From: a virus
Strand: one strand, 5' to 3'
IMG/VR virus record: IMGVR_UViG_3300017738_000017
Coordinates: 1 to 33,061 of that record
DNA length: 33,061 nt
The translations under genes and the position numbers were made by a program. Of this stretch, positions 6,202 to 15,100 are shown piece by piece. Every line of letters starts with the position of its first letter. The stretch's first letter is position 1. The notes under the pieces were generated by a model. That model ran no database searches. It was not told the DNA's origin and saw nothing but the letters and a program-made list of their open reading frames with translations.

Positions 6202-7426
6202 CAGCACAGCTCGCTTTCGCGTCTGTTTAATGGGCAGACGATCTGGTAAATCCTACATGGCAGCGCACGAGATACTGCCGTGGTTGCTCACGCCCAATAC
6301 ACGTGGTTGGATAGTCGGACCAAACTACTCACTAGCCAATAAGATAGCTCGTGAGGTCAAGCGTATTGTAATGACCGAACTGCGCTTACCACTAGAATCC
6401 AAGAAAGAAATATCGGGAGACTTGTATTACATGAAGTTAGCAGGTCTGAACAGTGAGGTATCGGTCAAGTCAGCAGAAAACCAAGAATCATTGATCGGTG
6501 AAGGTGTTGACTGGCTTTGTATTGACGAAAGCGCGCTCATTTCACGCAACGTATTCGAGATGTACCTGCGCCCAACGCTATCAGACAGACAAGGATGGGC
6601 AATGTTCACCAGTACACCGCGTGGATTCAACTTCTTACATAGTTTATATGAATTTGGAAAGAGCGATAAGCACCCAGATTGGGAGTCGTGGCGTTTCCCC
6701 AGCACACTATCGCCATATTTCAAGGACGATCACGAAGAATTAAAGCGCACACTGACCAAAGAGACCTACCTGCAAGAGATCTTATGCGAATTCCAAAGCT
6801 ACGCAGGTAAGGTGTTTCCATTGGACAGGACCACGCAGATACGCGAGGATGTGAAATATGACCCATCCAAACCAGTATATGTTGGTTTGGATTTCGGCTA
6901 TCGCCATGCCCACGCTAATATCGTGCAATTGCACGGCAGAGAGAAGAATTTTGCTGACGTACATCAAATAGACGAGGTAAACCTGCAAAACACACGCACA
7001 GAAGAGTTTGCAAATAAACTGAATTCACTTGGCTACGAGTATACTGGCATTTGGGGTGACCCAGCAGGCAGTGGTACGAATTTGCAGTCTGGTATCAGTG
7101 ATATACAGGTATTTGCGAATCAAGGACTGCGTGTCAACATCAAGCGCGATGCGGTAACCAGAAACGTAGTATCTGGAGTATCGCATGTACGTAGGTGGTT
7201 TGAGGACGCAAATGGCGATCCGCACTTGTTCATTCATCCAAAGTGTGAGAAGAGCATCGAAGCGTATGAAAACTACCACTACCCAGAACACCGCGAAGAT
7301 CAAACCTTACGCCATGAACCAAAAAAAGATGGTAAGTTCGATCACGCCTGCGATGCGTTGCGTTTTCTGTTGACAAACCTATTCCCAATGAAAAACCGAC
7401 ACGCTGGTGTCATCGATTTCTTTTAA
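6098..7426 (+). CDS. terL: Terminase large subunit
   Basis: The 442-residue protein has the packaging-motor ATPase and nuclease domains. Walker A GRRSGKS lies at 46-52, Walker B with Asp143-Glu144 (LCIDES), and a coupling motif FTSTPRG about 25 residues later. The RNase H-like nuclease follows with VGLDFGYRHAHA, GIWGDPAGSGTN and the C-terminal FDHACDALRF, which supply the metal-binding Asp residues. It translocates DNA into the prohead and cuts it. The GTG at 6098 is the longest start; GTG 6134 or TTG 6158 are alternatives, none with a clear ribosome-binding site, so translation is probably coupled to the small subunit. The circularly permuted contig would fit headful packaging. Confidence 0.93.
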   Translation: MVSRKIRLIKQIVNRQKLWKILGYDPTPQQLAVHNSTARFRVCLMGRRSGKSYMAAHEILPWLLTPNTRGWIVGPNYSLANKIAREVKRIVMTELRLPLESKKEISGDLYYMKLAGLNSEVSVKSAENQESLIGEGVDWLCIDESALISRNVFEMYLRPTLSDRQGWAMFTSTPRGFNFLHSLYEFGKSDKHPDWESWRFPSTLSPYFKDDHEELKRTLTKETYLQEILCEFQSYAGKVFPLDRTTQIREDVKYDPSKPVYVGLDFGYRHAHANIVQLHGREKNFADVHQIDEVNLQNTRTEEFANKLNSLGYEYTGIWGDPAGSGTNLQSGISDIQVFANQGLRVNIKRDAVTRNVVSGVSHVRRWFEDANGDPHLFIHPKCEKSIEAYENYHYPEHREDQTLRHEPKKDGKFDHACDALRFLLTNLFPMKNRHAGVIDFF

Positions 7427-7434
7427 AGGTAGAT

Positions 7435-8796
7435 ATGCTTACAATTCAAGATCAATCTGAAGGCGCAATAATTGGCGCATTACAAGAACAGTTAAAATAC
7501 ATCGAGGATGAGCGTACTCGCGAGCGGGATTATTTGATGGACTTCTACGAAGGAATCAATTTAGACCACTATGTGAGCGATTACTTTGGCCCAGAGACCC
7601 TGCGTCAGACGGTCATCCCACAAAACAACCTCACTAGACGCGTCTGTAGTCTTCGTTCGATGACCTACAAACGACCACCACGTCTGCGTACGAGCGATAC
7701 CTATCTATCTATTATAGATAAGCACGGTCTTAACGCGCAACGCAGAATGCTAGAGCGTTTGACCTTTTTGCTTGGTACAATGGCATTTAGAAGTAAATGG
7801 AATGAGGTCACACAAAAATTAGAATATGAGATATTATCTCATTTTACGCCTTTATTTTTAGCAGGCGATTCAAGAGATAAACCAATTGGTGTCATGTATC
7901 CAATTGAGAACCAAGGCAACGCACGAGGTGACGTGGTACACGCGGTATGGACCGAAGAACGCTATGGTGTACCAGGTAGACACTTCCTTGTGGATGAAGA
8001 TGGTAAGGTGATCAGTGTTAATGAGAATGATATTAACCCATATGGTATGTTGCCAGTAACCTTTTGCCATCGCTACCCGCCAATACGCGACTACCACGTA
8101 GGCAACGCAATGGACGTAGCACAAACAGACCTTGCAGTGAATGTGGCATTACTTGAGCTAAATCTTGCTATAAAATATGGCTGTTTAGGTATTAAGTATA
8201 TTAGTGGTGTGGATGACCCTTCCCGCATATCAATAGGAACAGATAAGATTCTATATCTCCCAGAACAGGCAAATTTTGGCGTTACCTCAAGCGGTGGTAA
8301 CCTAAACCAGATCATAGACTCCACAAGATTTTTAGTGGAAACCACACTAAATAACAACCACATCCGCGCAAAATACGCACGAGATGACTCAGGCAACGCA
8401 CCAAGCGCAGCGAGTTTGACCATTGTGGAAGCTGAGAACGTAGATGAGCGCTCTGCAATGACCGAGGATACATGGAGACCTTGGGAACAACGCAGATTTC
8501 AAGTAGATAAACGTATCATTGAGATAGAAGCAAATGTGAACGTAGGCGATGAATATAGTGTAGACTTCCTAGAACCAAACTACGCATTGACACCAGAAGC
8601 AGAGATCATGCTTTGGAGTTGGAGATTTGACAGACAGCTTAGTACACCTATGGATTGGTTCGATTATCACAATCCTGACGCTGGACCAGAAGACCGAGCT
8701 AGGTTTGAGGAGCAGCAGAATGAAGTTGTAGAGGAAGATGTGCCACAGAACAGACTATTAAATATTTTGAATGCCAACAATAGACCAAACAGTTAA
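7435..8796 (+). CDS. Portal protein
   Basis: The 453-residue protein follows the large terminase directly and has the portal pattern: an N-terminal helical region (QLKYIEDERTRERDYLMDFYEG), NLTRRVCSLRSMTYKRPPRLR, a beta-rich wing with HAVWTEERYGVPGRHFLVDEDGKVISVNENDINPYGMLPVTF, then a long helical stem (TDLAVNVALLELNLAIKYG) and crown. It forms the dodecameric ring through which DNA enters and leaves the capsid. Length is in the range of SPP1/HK97-type portals. Start: ATG 7435 after AAAGGTAGAT. Its last 26 bases overlap the MuF-like gene. Confidence 0.88.
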   Translation: MLTIQDQSEGAIIGALQEQLKYIEDERTRERDYLMDFYEGINLDHYVSDYFGPETLRQTVIPQNNLTRRVCSLRSMTYKRPPRLRTSDTYLSIIDKHGLNAQRRMLERLTFLLGTMAFRSKWNEVTQKLEYEILSHFTPLFLAGDSRDKPIGVMYPIENQGNARGDVVHAVWTEERYGVPGRHFLVDEDGKVISVNENDINPYGMLPVTFCHRYPPIRDYHVGNAMDVAQTDLAVNVALLELNLAIKYGCLGIKYISGVDDPSRISIGTDKILYLPEQANFGVTSSGGNLNQIIDSTRFLVETTLNNNHIRAKYARDDSGNAPSAASLTIVEAENVDERSAMTEDTWRPWEQRRFQVDKRIIEIEANVNVGDEYSVDFLEPNYALTPEAEIMLWSWRFDRQLSTPMDWFDYHNPDAGPEDRARFEEQQNEVVEEDVPQNRLLNILNANNRPNS

Positions 8797-9442
8797 TTCG
8801 TATGAGAGCAGTATTGAAGATGCCATCAATGGGTTCCAACAGGATGTTGAAGAACTTGAAGAGGAAGGTCTCTCTACAACTGAGATATTGGGAATTATCG
8901 CTGCAATTGACTTTTCGACCTATTTTGTTGAGAGCCTACGCTTCTCTACCGCCATCAACTCCTTCATGGCTACAACTGAGGATATTCTTGTTGATCTGCC
9001 GAGTTTTGGGCGTGCAAACGAGATACAACTCGTGGTTCTACAGACTCTCCAACGCCAAGGCATACAAGGCGTAACTAGACAAGTGAGTAATGTGATGCAG
9101 AACGCAATGGTGTCTGGCTTAAATAGTGGCTTAAAAGGCGATGAATTAAAGAACATAATACGCACTGCGGTCCGCACAAATACGCCACGTGTCGAAAATA
9201 CAATTTATACAATGCTTGGTGATTATAGACGCGCTGTGGTTGGCGCAATGGCAATAGATCTACCAGAAGATACGTTATATAGATATGTTGGACCAGATGA
9301 CGAAAAGAATCGTCCTATATGTAGAACGTATTTATCCAATGACCCACTAACACTTGAAGAGATAAGGCAAGTAAAGTCAGATGGATTTGAGCATGGCGGT
9401 GGCCATCGTTGCCGTCATTATTGGGAACCAATTAATGTTTAA
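8771..9442 (+). CDS. Minor head protein, MuF/SPP1 gp7-like
   Basis: The 223-residue protein has a long helical N-terminal part and a C-terminal MuF-type signature: LYRYVGPDDEKNRPICRTYLSNDPLTLEEIRQ, then GGGHRCRHYWEPINV. The conserved Y.GP.D...R..C and GGG..CRH.W elements with two Cys and His are the hallmark of the Mu gpF/SPP1 gp7 family. These proteins associate with the portal inside the head and help DNA ejection. The position, overlapping the portal gene by 26 bases, is the normal one. No toxin domain is fused at the C-terminus. Confidence 0.85.
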   Translation: MPTIDQTVNSYESSIEDAINGFQQDVEELEEEGLSTTEILGIIAAIDFSTYFVESLRFSTAINSFMATTEDILVDLPSFGRANEIQLVVLQTLQRQGIQGVTRQVSNVMQNAMVSGLNSGLKGDELKNIIRTAVRTNTPRVENTIYTMLGDYRRAVVGAMAIDLPEDTLYRYVGPDDEKNRPICRTYLSNDPLTLEEIRQVKSDGFEHGGGHRCRHYWEPINV

Positions 9443-9896
9443 GTTACAGGATATATTGAAATTTAGAGAGCCTGACGTAAAAAAGATGGCAGAGAATACT
9501 GTTAGGCGTACCAAACAACAGATTGCTAGTGGAAAAGATTATACAGGACAAGCATTTGATGATTATTCTGAGAGCTACGCAAATCGTAAGAAAAACGGTA
9601 AAGTACAACCAGTAACCTTAAAAGATACTGGCAAGATGTTAAATGCATTTCAAGTGCAACGTACAACAGTTAGAAAAAATCAAGAAATACAGTTTTTATA
9701 TGGTATTAAAAAGAATAAGCAAGGAACTAAATTATTTGATCATAACGAAGGTAAGAATCGAATGAAAAAGCGTTCTATTGCGGAGAATCAAGAATTAGGC
9801 GATAAAGTAGAAGAAGGTATCGTCAAAGACTTCGCCAATATAATTGGCAAGAACCTATCACGCATGAGCAAGACACGCGTAACAATAAACATGTAG
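9435..9896 (+). CDS. Virion morphogenesis / neck protein, Mu gpG-like
   Basis: The 153-residue protein, with ATG at 9435 overlapping the upstream stop by 8 bases, contains ASGKDYTGQAFDDYSESYANRKK and PVTLKDTGKMLNAFQV. The D.tG..f..Ys..Ya.RK and L.DTG.ML motifs belong to the phage virion-morphogenesis/tail-completion group (Mu gpG, PF05069-like). Such proteins usually act at the head-tail interface. The rest is Lys-rich with a helical C-terminus. A longer in-frame start at 9381 exists but lies inside the MuF gene and has no ribosome-binding site. Confidence 0.65.
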   Translation: MFKLQDILKFREPDVKKMAENTVRRTKQQIASGKDYTGQAFDDYSESYANRKKNGKVQPVTLKDTGKMLNAFQVQRTTVRKNQEIQFLYGIKKNKQGTKLFDHNEGKNRMKKRSIAENQELGDKVEEGIVKDFANIIGKNLSRMSKTRVTINM

Positions 9897-9904
9897 GAGG
9901 ACAG

Positions 9905-10453
9905 ATGTCCGAAGAACAAACACCAGTTGCACAGCCAGTGCCTGAGTCTACAGTTGACCCTGTAGGACCAGACCAAACTCAAGAACAAGACCACCAACAA
10001 CTCGAAGTTGGGAATCTGATAGCAGAGTCAAAGAAATATCGTGGACGCGCGCAAGCTGCGGAAACAGAGCTTTCTAACCTCCGCAAAGAAATCGAGAATA
10101 CTCGAATAAATCAAATGGAAGAACAAGAGCAATGGAAGAATCTTGCCGAGGAGCGCGCCAACAAGCTCGCAGAACTCGAACCCATTGTTGAATCAGCAAT
10201 GAAGCAGGAAGCATCGCTTCGCGCTGAACTTCTAAGTGAGATACCAGAGGAAGAGCATGCTACATTTGGAGAGTTACCTCTAGAAGCATTGCGTGCTGTA
10301 GTAAAGAAACTAAACACACAACGCGTTGCGGTTTCCAGCGCACCATCTGCGCCAGTCAATGATAGTAATGTTGATTTAAAGAAGATAAAAGACTCTGACA
10401 GGCGTATGAATTGGAGCAATATTCTGGAATCCTATAAACGCAAAGGAACTTAA
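9905..10453 (+). CDS. Capsid scaffolding protein
   Basis: The 182-residue acidic protein begins with a Pro/Gln/Glu-rich disordered segment, followed by a long coiled coil (about 45-110, with ESKKYRGRAQAAETELSNLRKEI and later heptads). A Ser/Pro linker and a short basic end (DRRMNWSNILESYKRKGT) follow. This composition and the position directly before the major capsid gene are typical of scaffolds that guide prohead assembly and then leave. A protease domain is not seen. The start has the strongest ribosome-binding site of the window, TAGGAGGACAG. Confidence 0.85.
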   Translation: MSEEQTPVAQPVPESTVDPVGPDQTQEQDHQQLEVGNLIAESKKYRGRAQAAETELSNLRKEIENTRINQMEEQEQWKNLAEERANKLAELEPIVESAMKQEASLRAELLSEIPEEEHATFGELPLEALRAVVKKLNTQRVAVSSAPSAPVNDSNVDLKKIKDSDRRMNWSNILESYKRKGT

Positions 10454-10468
10454 AAAAGGACTTAGAAA

Positions 10469-11341
10469 ATGGCAGATGGTAACGTAACAACAACCACCGC
10501 GGCCAAGTTCATCCCTGAATTATGGCGTGACGCTATACTAGACTATGCAGAACGTAAATTCGTACTGCGTAATCAGGTGATGGACTTTTCATCCGAGATG
10601 CCTTCGGGAGATACTTTGCATATCCCTAAAGTCACTGAGGAAACGGCTGCATCAAAAGGCGCAGGTACTGCGGTAACATACACAAACAACACGGATGGTG
10701 AGGTCACCATTTCTGTTGATCAACATCATTATGAAGCGAAACGGATCGATGATATAGTCCGCGTCCAAGAGTCAGCAAACCTCTTTGGAGCGTATGCCCA
10801 GTCTATGGGTTATGCTCTTGCTAAGAAGGTTGAAAACTACTTGGCAGTAGACGTACTTCAGTCCGCAACTGGTAATGATATTACACTTGGAACTGACAAT
10901 CAAGTCACTTCTGCAAAACTACGTGAAGGTTTGCAAAAGCTACTTGATGCGGGTCACGACTACGCAGATGGCGAAACATTCTTATATGCTTCTCCTGCTG
11001 CATACATGTATCTCTTGAGTCTACAGGACTTCTATGATTCATCTCGTAGAGGTGATGGGCAGAATCCTAATGTCTCAGGTGGCGTGGGTCAGATCTACGG
11101 TATGCCAACATACATCTCAACCGATTGGGATGATGATGGTGGTACTGGTGATGAAACTGCAACTGTCTTTAAGAAAGAAGCAGTGTACATGGCTATGCAG
11201 ATCGCACCTAGAGTGCAGTCAGCATACGACATTGACCACCTGGCTACAAGCGTGGTTGCCGATATACTTTTTGGCGCATCCTTGTCTCATGGTGCTTCTA
11301 GCACGTCACTTGGAGTTGTTAACTTCGCTAATCCATCTTAA
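10469..11341 (+). CDS. Major capsid protein (HK97-fold)
   Basis: The 290-residue protein has the features of a major coat protein: IPELWRDAILDYAERKFVLRNQVMDF at the N-terminus, GDTLHIPKVTE, a middle YEAKRIDDIVRVQ, the spine helix AYAQSMGYALAKKVENYLAVDVLQ, and the A-domain elements LLDAGHDYADGETFLYASPAAYMYLL and GGVGQIYGMPTYISTD. It forms the icosahedral shell. Length suits capsids of the SPP1/P22-like small-coat groups without a fused protease. Start ATG 10469 follows AAAAAAGGACTTAG. A strong hairpin lies 22 bases after the stop. Confidence 0.9.
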   Translation: MADGNVTTTTAAKFIPELWRDAILDYAERKFVLRNQVMDFSSEMPSGDTLHIPKVTEETAASKGAGTAVTYTNNTDGEVTISVDQHHYEAKRIDDIVRVQESANLFGAYAQSMGYALAKKVENYLAVDVLQSATGNDITLGTDNQVTSAKLREGLQKLLDAGHDYADGETFLYASPAAYMYLLSLQDFYDSSRRGDGQNPNVSGGVGQIYGMPTYISTDWDDDGGTGDETATVFKKEAVYMAMQIAPRVQSAYDIDHLATSVVADILFGASLSHGASSTSLGVVNFANPS

Positions 11342-11363
11342 TAGTCACTATAAGATGATTGTA

Positions 11364-11390
11364 AATGGGTGGGCGTTTCGCCCACCCATT
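11364..11390 (+). terminator. Strong hairpin after the major capsid gene
   Basis: AATGGGTGGGCG (11364-11375), loop TTT, and CGCCCACCCATT (11379-11390) pair perfectly over 12 bp. The following sequence is AGAAAGGAAATAAA and not a T run, so it is not a standard intrinsic terminator. It may stabilise the 3' end of the capsid message or lower expression of the genes after it. The AGAAAGG that follows is the ribosome-binding site of the next gene. Confidence 0.65.
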
Positions 11391-11404
11391 AGAAAGGAAA
11401 TAAA

Positions 11405-11566
11405 ATGAAATATTTTAAAAGAAAAGATGGTTCTGTTTTTGGCAAAGTAGAATCAATTAATCAAGAAGTAATTGATGGCTTTTTAAAAAAAGGATACCAG
11501 CCTTGCAACGAGAATGGCGAGGTTAAAAAGCCTAAAAAGAAACTGAGTCTTAAAAAGCAAAAATGA
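11405..11566 (+). CDS. Small Lys-rich protein, 53 aa
   Basis: ATG 11405 follows AGAAAGGAAATAA; TGA at 11564-11566 overlaps the next ATG. The product begins MKYFKRKDGSVFGKVESINQE, a likely small beta-sheet, continues with a helix (VIDGFLKKGYQPC) and ends with a very basic tail (VKKPKKKLSLKKQK). Proteins of this shape occur between the capsid and tail genes in many uncultured phages and may be minor head components, but I cannot name a family. It is coupled to the zinc-ribbon gene behind it. Confidence 0.6.
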   Translation: MKYFKRKDGSVFGKVESINQEVIDGFLKKGYQPCNENGEVKKPKKKLSLKKQK

Positions 11567-11748
11567 AGACCAACGACTTCTTATGTAGTCCTTGTGAGTA
11601 TAAATGGGAACAGTTATGGTCCAAGGATGATAAGATCACTTGCCCAAAATGCAAAACCAAAAAGGTACGCAAATTGTTTGCAAGTCCTATCATCCAAATG
11701 AAAGGAATTAGCGATGCCAGCCTAAGAGCGCAAGGCATCATAGAGTAA
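11563..11748 (+). CDS. FmdB-like zinc-ribbon protein, 61 aa
   Basis: The product has Cys8-x2-Cys11 and Cys27-x2-Cys30 in the layout of the FmdB/CxxC zinc-ribbon family: LCSPCEYKWEQLWSKDDKITCPKCKTKKVRKLFASPI. The phrase CPxC...vrklfs is characteristic. In phages the role of such proteins is unknown; in bacteria they are annotated as regulatory. The C-terminal part (MKGISDASLRAQGIIE) is short and probably helical. The gene overlaps the previous one by ATGA. A 6-bp inverted repeat, GATGCC and GGCATC, lies in its last 40 bases. Confidence 0.7.
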   Translation: MKTNDFLCSPCEYKWEQLWSKDDKITCPKCKTKKVRKLFASPIIQMKGISDASLRAQGIIE

Positions 11749-11751
11749 ATA

Positions 11752-11792
11752 ACCGAAATGCCCATGAGATAAGTCACGCTCGGTAAGGCATT
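11752..11792 (+). promoter_or_regulatory. Possible RNA pseudoknot in leader of virion-protein gene
   Basis: In the 61-base gap before the gene at 11810, ACCGA (11752-11756) can pair with TCGGT (11780-11784) and AATGCC (11757-11762) with GGCATT (11787-11792). The order of the four arms is that of an H-type pseudoknot. The AGAAAGGAG ribosome-binding site starts a few bases later, so the structure could tune translation. Both stems are short, so chance is possible. Confidence 0.3.
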
Positions 11793-11809
11793 CAGAAAGG
11801 AGAAACAAG

Positions 11810-12148
11810 ATGGCTGATCTTTCCAAGCATTCAGTGGTTGAATCACTGAATATCAGCAGTTCTGCAAATTTTTCAGTACAAACAGCGCAAAGTGTTGCAA
11901 CAGGGTCAGAATACGACCTAGATGTCAGCGCGGTTCACAGCGTAATATTACAGCCTAGTAGTGATGTCTATTATGGGTTCAGTAGTAGCGCAAGCGACAT
12001 GATAGTGGGCAGTACAGGAAACAATTTATATTTAGCGGGTGGAGATACCATCTACGAATTAAATGTGCCACAAGGCATAGGATCATCAGTTTATTTACAT
12101 TTGCTTGGCAAAGGTGCAACCTCTACGGTGCGCATCGTACTAGCGTAG
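11810..12148 (+). CDS. Beta-rich virion protein, decoration or fibre-associated
   Basis: The 112-residue protein is rich in Ser, Val and Gly with alternating strands: SVILQPSSDVYYGFSSSASDMIVG, NNLYLAGGDTIYELNVPQGIGSSVYLHLLGKGATSTVRIVLA. The pattern of a central exposed loop followed by LyLagGdt.y..vPqG...l.l...g...v.v is seen in small beta-sandwich virion proteins of many environmental phages. The location between capsid and fibre genes suggests a head decoration or fibre base. It has a strong ribosome-binding site (AAAGGAGAAAC). Assignment is by composition and context, not by a certain family match. Confidence 0.55.
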   Translation: MADLSKHSVVESLNISSSANFSVQTAQSVATGSEYDLDVSAVHSVILQPSSDVYYGFSSSASDMIVGSTGNNLYLAGGDTIYELNVPQGIGSSVYLHLLGKGATSTVRIVLA

Positions 12149-12157
12149 GAGTATACA

Positions 12158-15100
12158 ATGGCATCATTCAAGAATTTGATTAGCAACACATCAGCACAGA
12201 TAGCGTCTGGCGGAACGATAACAGGAGACTTGGTAATCAATGGTGACCTCCAAGTAGATGGCGGTGGGTCTCTTAGCTTTGACGAAATCATAGAAGGTAC
12301 TCAGGTTATAGATGTAACCAATACAGAAGCCTTACTGGTTAGAAAGAATGGTGATGGTGGTGACATATTTACAGTGGACACGACTAATGAAGATGTTGCT
12401 ATTGGTGGTACTCTTGCTGTTGTTACTACAACCAACTCAGATGTTTCAGTAGCAAATTTTCAAAGTGCTATAGATGCTAATGGAGAACATTCAATAATAC
12501 GAGTTGGTCATTCCAGTAAAGCCGCTCATATGGGGTTGTTATTAAACTCATCAGATACTGCATACTTTGGTATTGATGATAACCCAGATGATGGCAATGG
12601 AATCTATGTAGATGAGTCAGCAAATGTTGCAATCGGAGATAAATTACCATTAGCAAGATTGCACGTTCAAGGTTCATCAAGTGGGGCTGTTCAGGCTTTT
12701 ATTATTAATACTAATGGTGCAACCAATTCATCCACAGAATTAGTTTTTGGTAATTGGAGTGGTGCAATTCCTACAGGTACAGGAAATCCGGGTCCTCAAG
12801 CAAAGATTTCGGCTATAAATATAAATGCTAGCTCAGCAAACTCAGTTCTTGCATTCTCAACTTACAATAGTAGTGGTGTACTGAATGAAGTGATGAGAAT
12901 GACAGACACACAAAAGGTTGGGATTGGAACTTCTTCTCCGTCAGGTAAGCTAACTTTGTCAAATGGTTCAGCATCTGCACCTTTAACTATTACAGCAAGT
13001 AACTCATACATACAGTTAGGTAGTGGAGATTATGGTTCTGGTGGGTTAGGTAAGTTTATGATTGGCTTTGGTTATACTGACACATTAACCAATACACACT
13101 CTCCTGCATATATAGGCTTTGAAGAAACATCCACTTCTGGAGACACAAAAGGTGATTTAACATTTTATACAAGAAATGTAGTTACAGATACTGCACCTAC
13201 AGAACGTCTGCGTATTGATGCGACAGGAAATATGGGACTTGGAATGACACCATCTTCAAGGCTATCAATAAAAGCCAATGGTGATACTTCTACTGTATTG
13301 GACATACACGGAAGAAGCTCAGATGACTTTGCAATTATTTCGTTTAAGGAAAATGCCAGTCAAACTGTAAAAGGTCAAATCAAGGTTGACGGCTCTGATA
13401 GTATGATATTTAGAACTGGGCCATCAACTGATGCACTCACAATAACCTCTGGCAACACGGCTACTTTTGCTGGTGCAATTACTTCTGGCGGTAATATAAG
13501 TATTCCGTCTGGAAATCTATTATACTTAGATGGTACGAGTAACACATACATTTATGAATCAACAGCGGATACAATGTCTTTTGCTACTAATTCTGGTATC
13601 AGATTTCAGCTTGATAACAACTCCCGAATCTCACTCTCTAATAATAGTGGTAGCGGTACAAACAATACGCTTTTTGGAAAATTAGCTGGTAATGATATAG
13701 CCTCTGGTGGAAATAACAACTCATTTTATGGACACCTTGCTGGAACTGAAATAACCACAGGCGAAAAAAATACAATGCTTGGAGCATTTGCTGGTTATAC
13801 ATCTTTATTGCCTGACAAGTGTGTTTTAGTTGGGTATAATGCTGGTGGTAGTGGTGTAATGACTGCTGCTGCTGATGGCACTGTTGCAGTAGGAATGAAC
13901 GCTTTAAGCAATTTGACCTCTGGAGCAAATAATTTAGCAATAGGATTTGAAGCTCTTGATGCTTGCAATACTGGAGTTTCAAACATTGCTGTTGGTTCTG
14001 GTGCTTTAGGAGCATTGACTGATGCAGTGGCTAATGTTGCAATGGGATTAGGAGCATTAGGAACAAATGTTTCAGGTAATTACAATACAGCTTTTGGACA
14101 TCAAGCATTACAAACTTTTAATGCTGATGTAGATGCAAATAATGTAGCAGTAGGAATAAACGCTCTTCAAGCATCAAATACAGGAACAAACAATACAGTT
14201 GTAGGTGCTTTTTCTGGAGATGCAGTGACTACTCAAAGTAACTTAGTTTTAATTGGTTCAGATGCTGGTGGGGCAATTAGTAATAATGCCGCTGATGGTA
14301 CAGTAGCTATTGGTAGGTCTGCACTTGCATCATTGACATCTGCGACTAAAAGCACGGCAGTCGGATTTGAGGCGTTAAAGGGTAATACAATTGGTCACGA
14401 AAATACAGCATTTGGGTACAATGCCTTAATGACAAATGTAGATGGAGATAGTAATACTGCAATCGGTGGTGACTCATTAAAAATTTATGAACCTGCTGAT
14501 GGAGTTGGTCAGAATACTGCTTTAGGTTTTCAATCTGGCGATGCTCTTGTAACAGGAAGTGCAAACACTTTAATTGGTTTTCGAGCTGACACAGATGATA
14601 ATGCTGGAGTAAATCAAACAGTAATTGGTTCTACTGCACAAGGACAAGCAGACAACTCAGTAACACTTGGTAATGCAGATGTAACTGCTGTTTATATGGC
14701 ACAAGACAGTGGTGCTACAGTTCATTGTGCTGGTATAAAATTTGATGCATCTGGAGAGGTTCTTGGAGATTATGAAGAAGGTACTTATACAGTAACACTA
14801 ACACCATCTGGAAGTGGCTCTATAACAGTTGATAGCACTTACGATACAGCATCTTATACTAAAATTGGAAGGCAAGTAACAGTCATGGGTCATGTCGATT
14901 CATCGGCTATTAGTAGTCCAGAAGGATTTATTAAAGTAAATGTTCCTTTTACGATTGGAGATGGAGCTGAACTGTCACAGAGAGGAAGTGGCTCTGTATT
15001 TATATACAATTCGAGTGCCAACATTCAAGATTTTGGTGTTTTTATGGCAGAAGGTGAGGCATTTTTTAGAGTTTATTTGACCACAGGAGCTGGGCTTGGT

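Noticed and set aside
11749-11809. tRNA-like fold before the gene at 11810
   Set aside because: Short stems form, but there is no acceptor stem, anticodon arm or T-loop sequence.
13664-14690. DNA satellite or CRISPR-like array inside the fibre gene
   Set aside because: Repetition is at the protein level with variable unit length and continuous reading frame, as in YadA-type beta-rolls.
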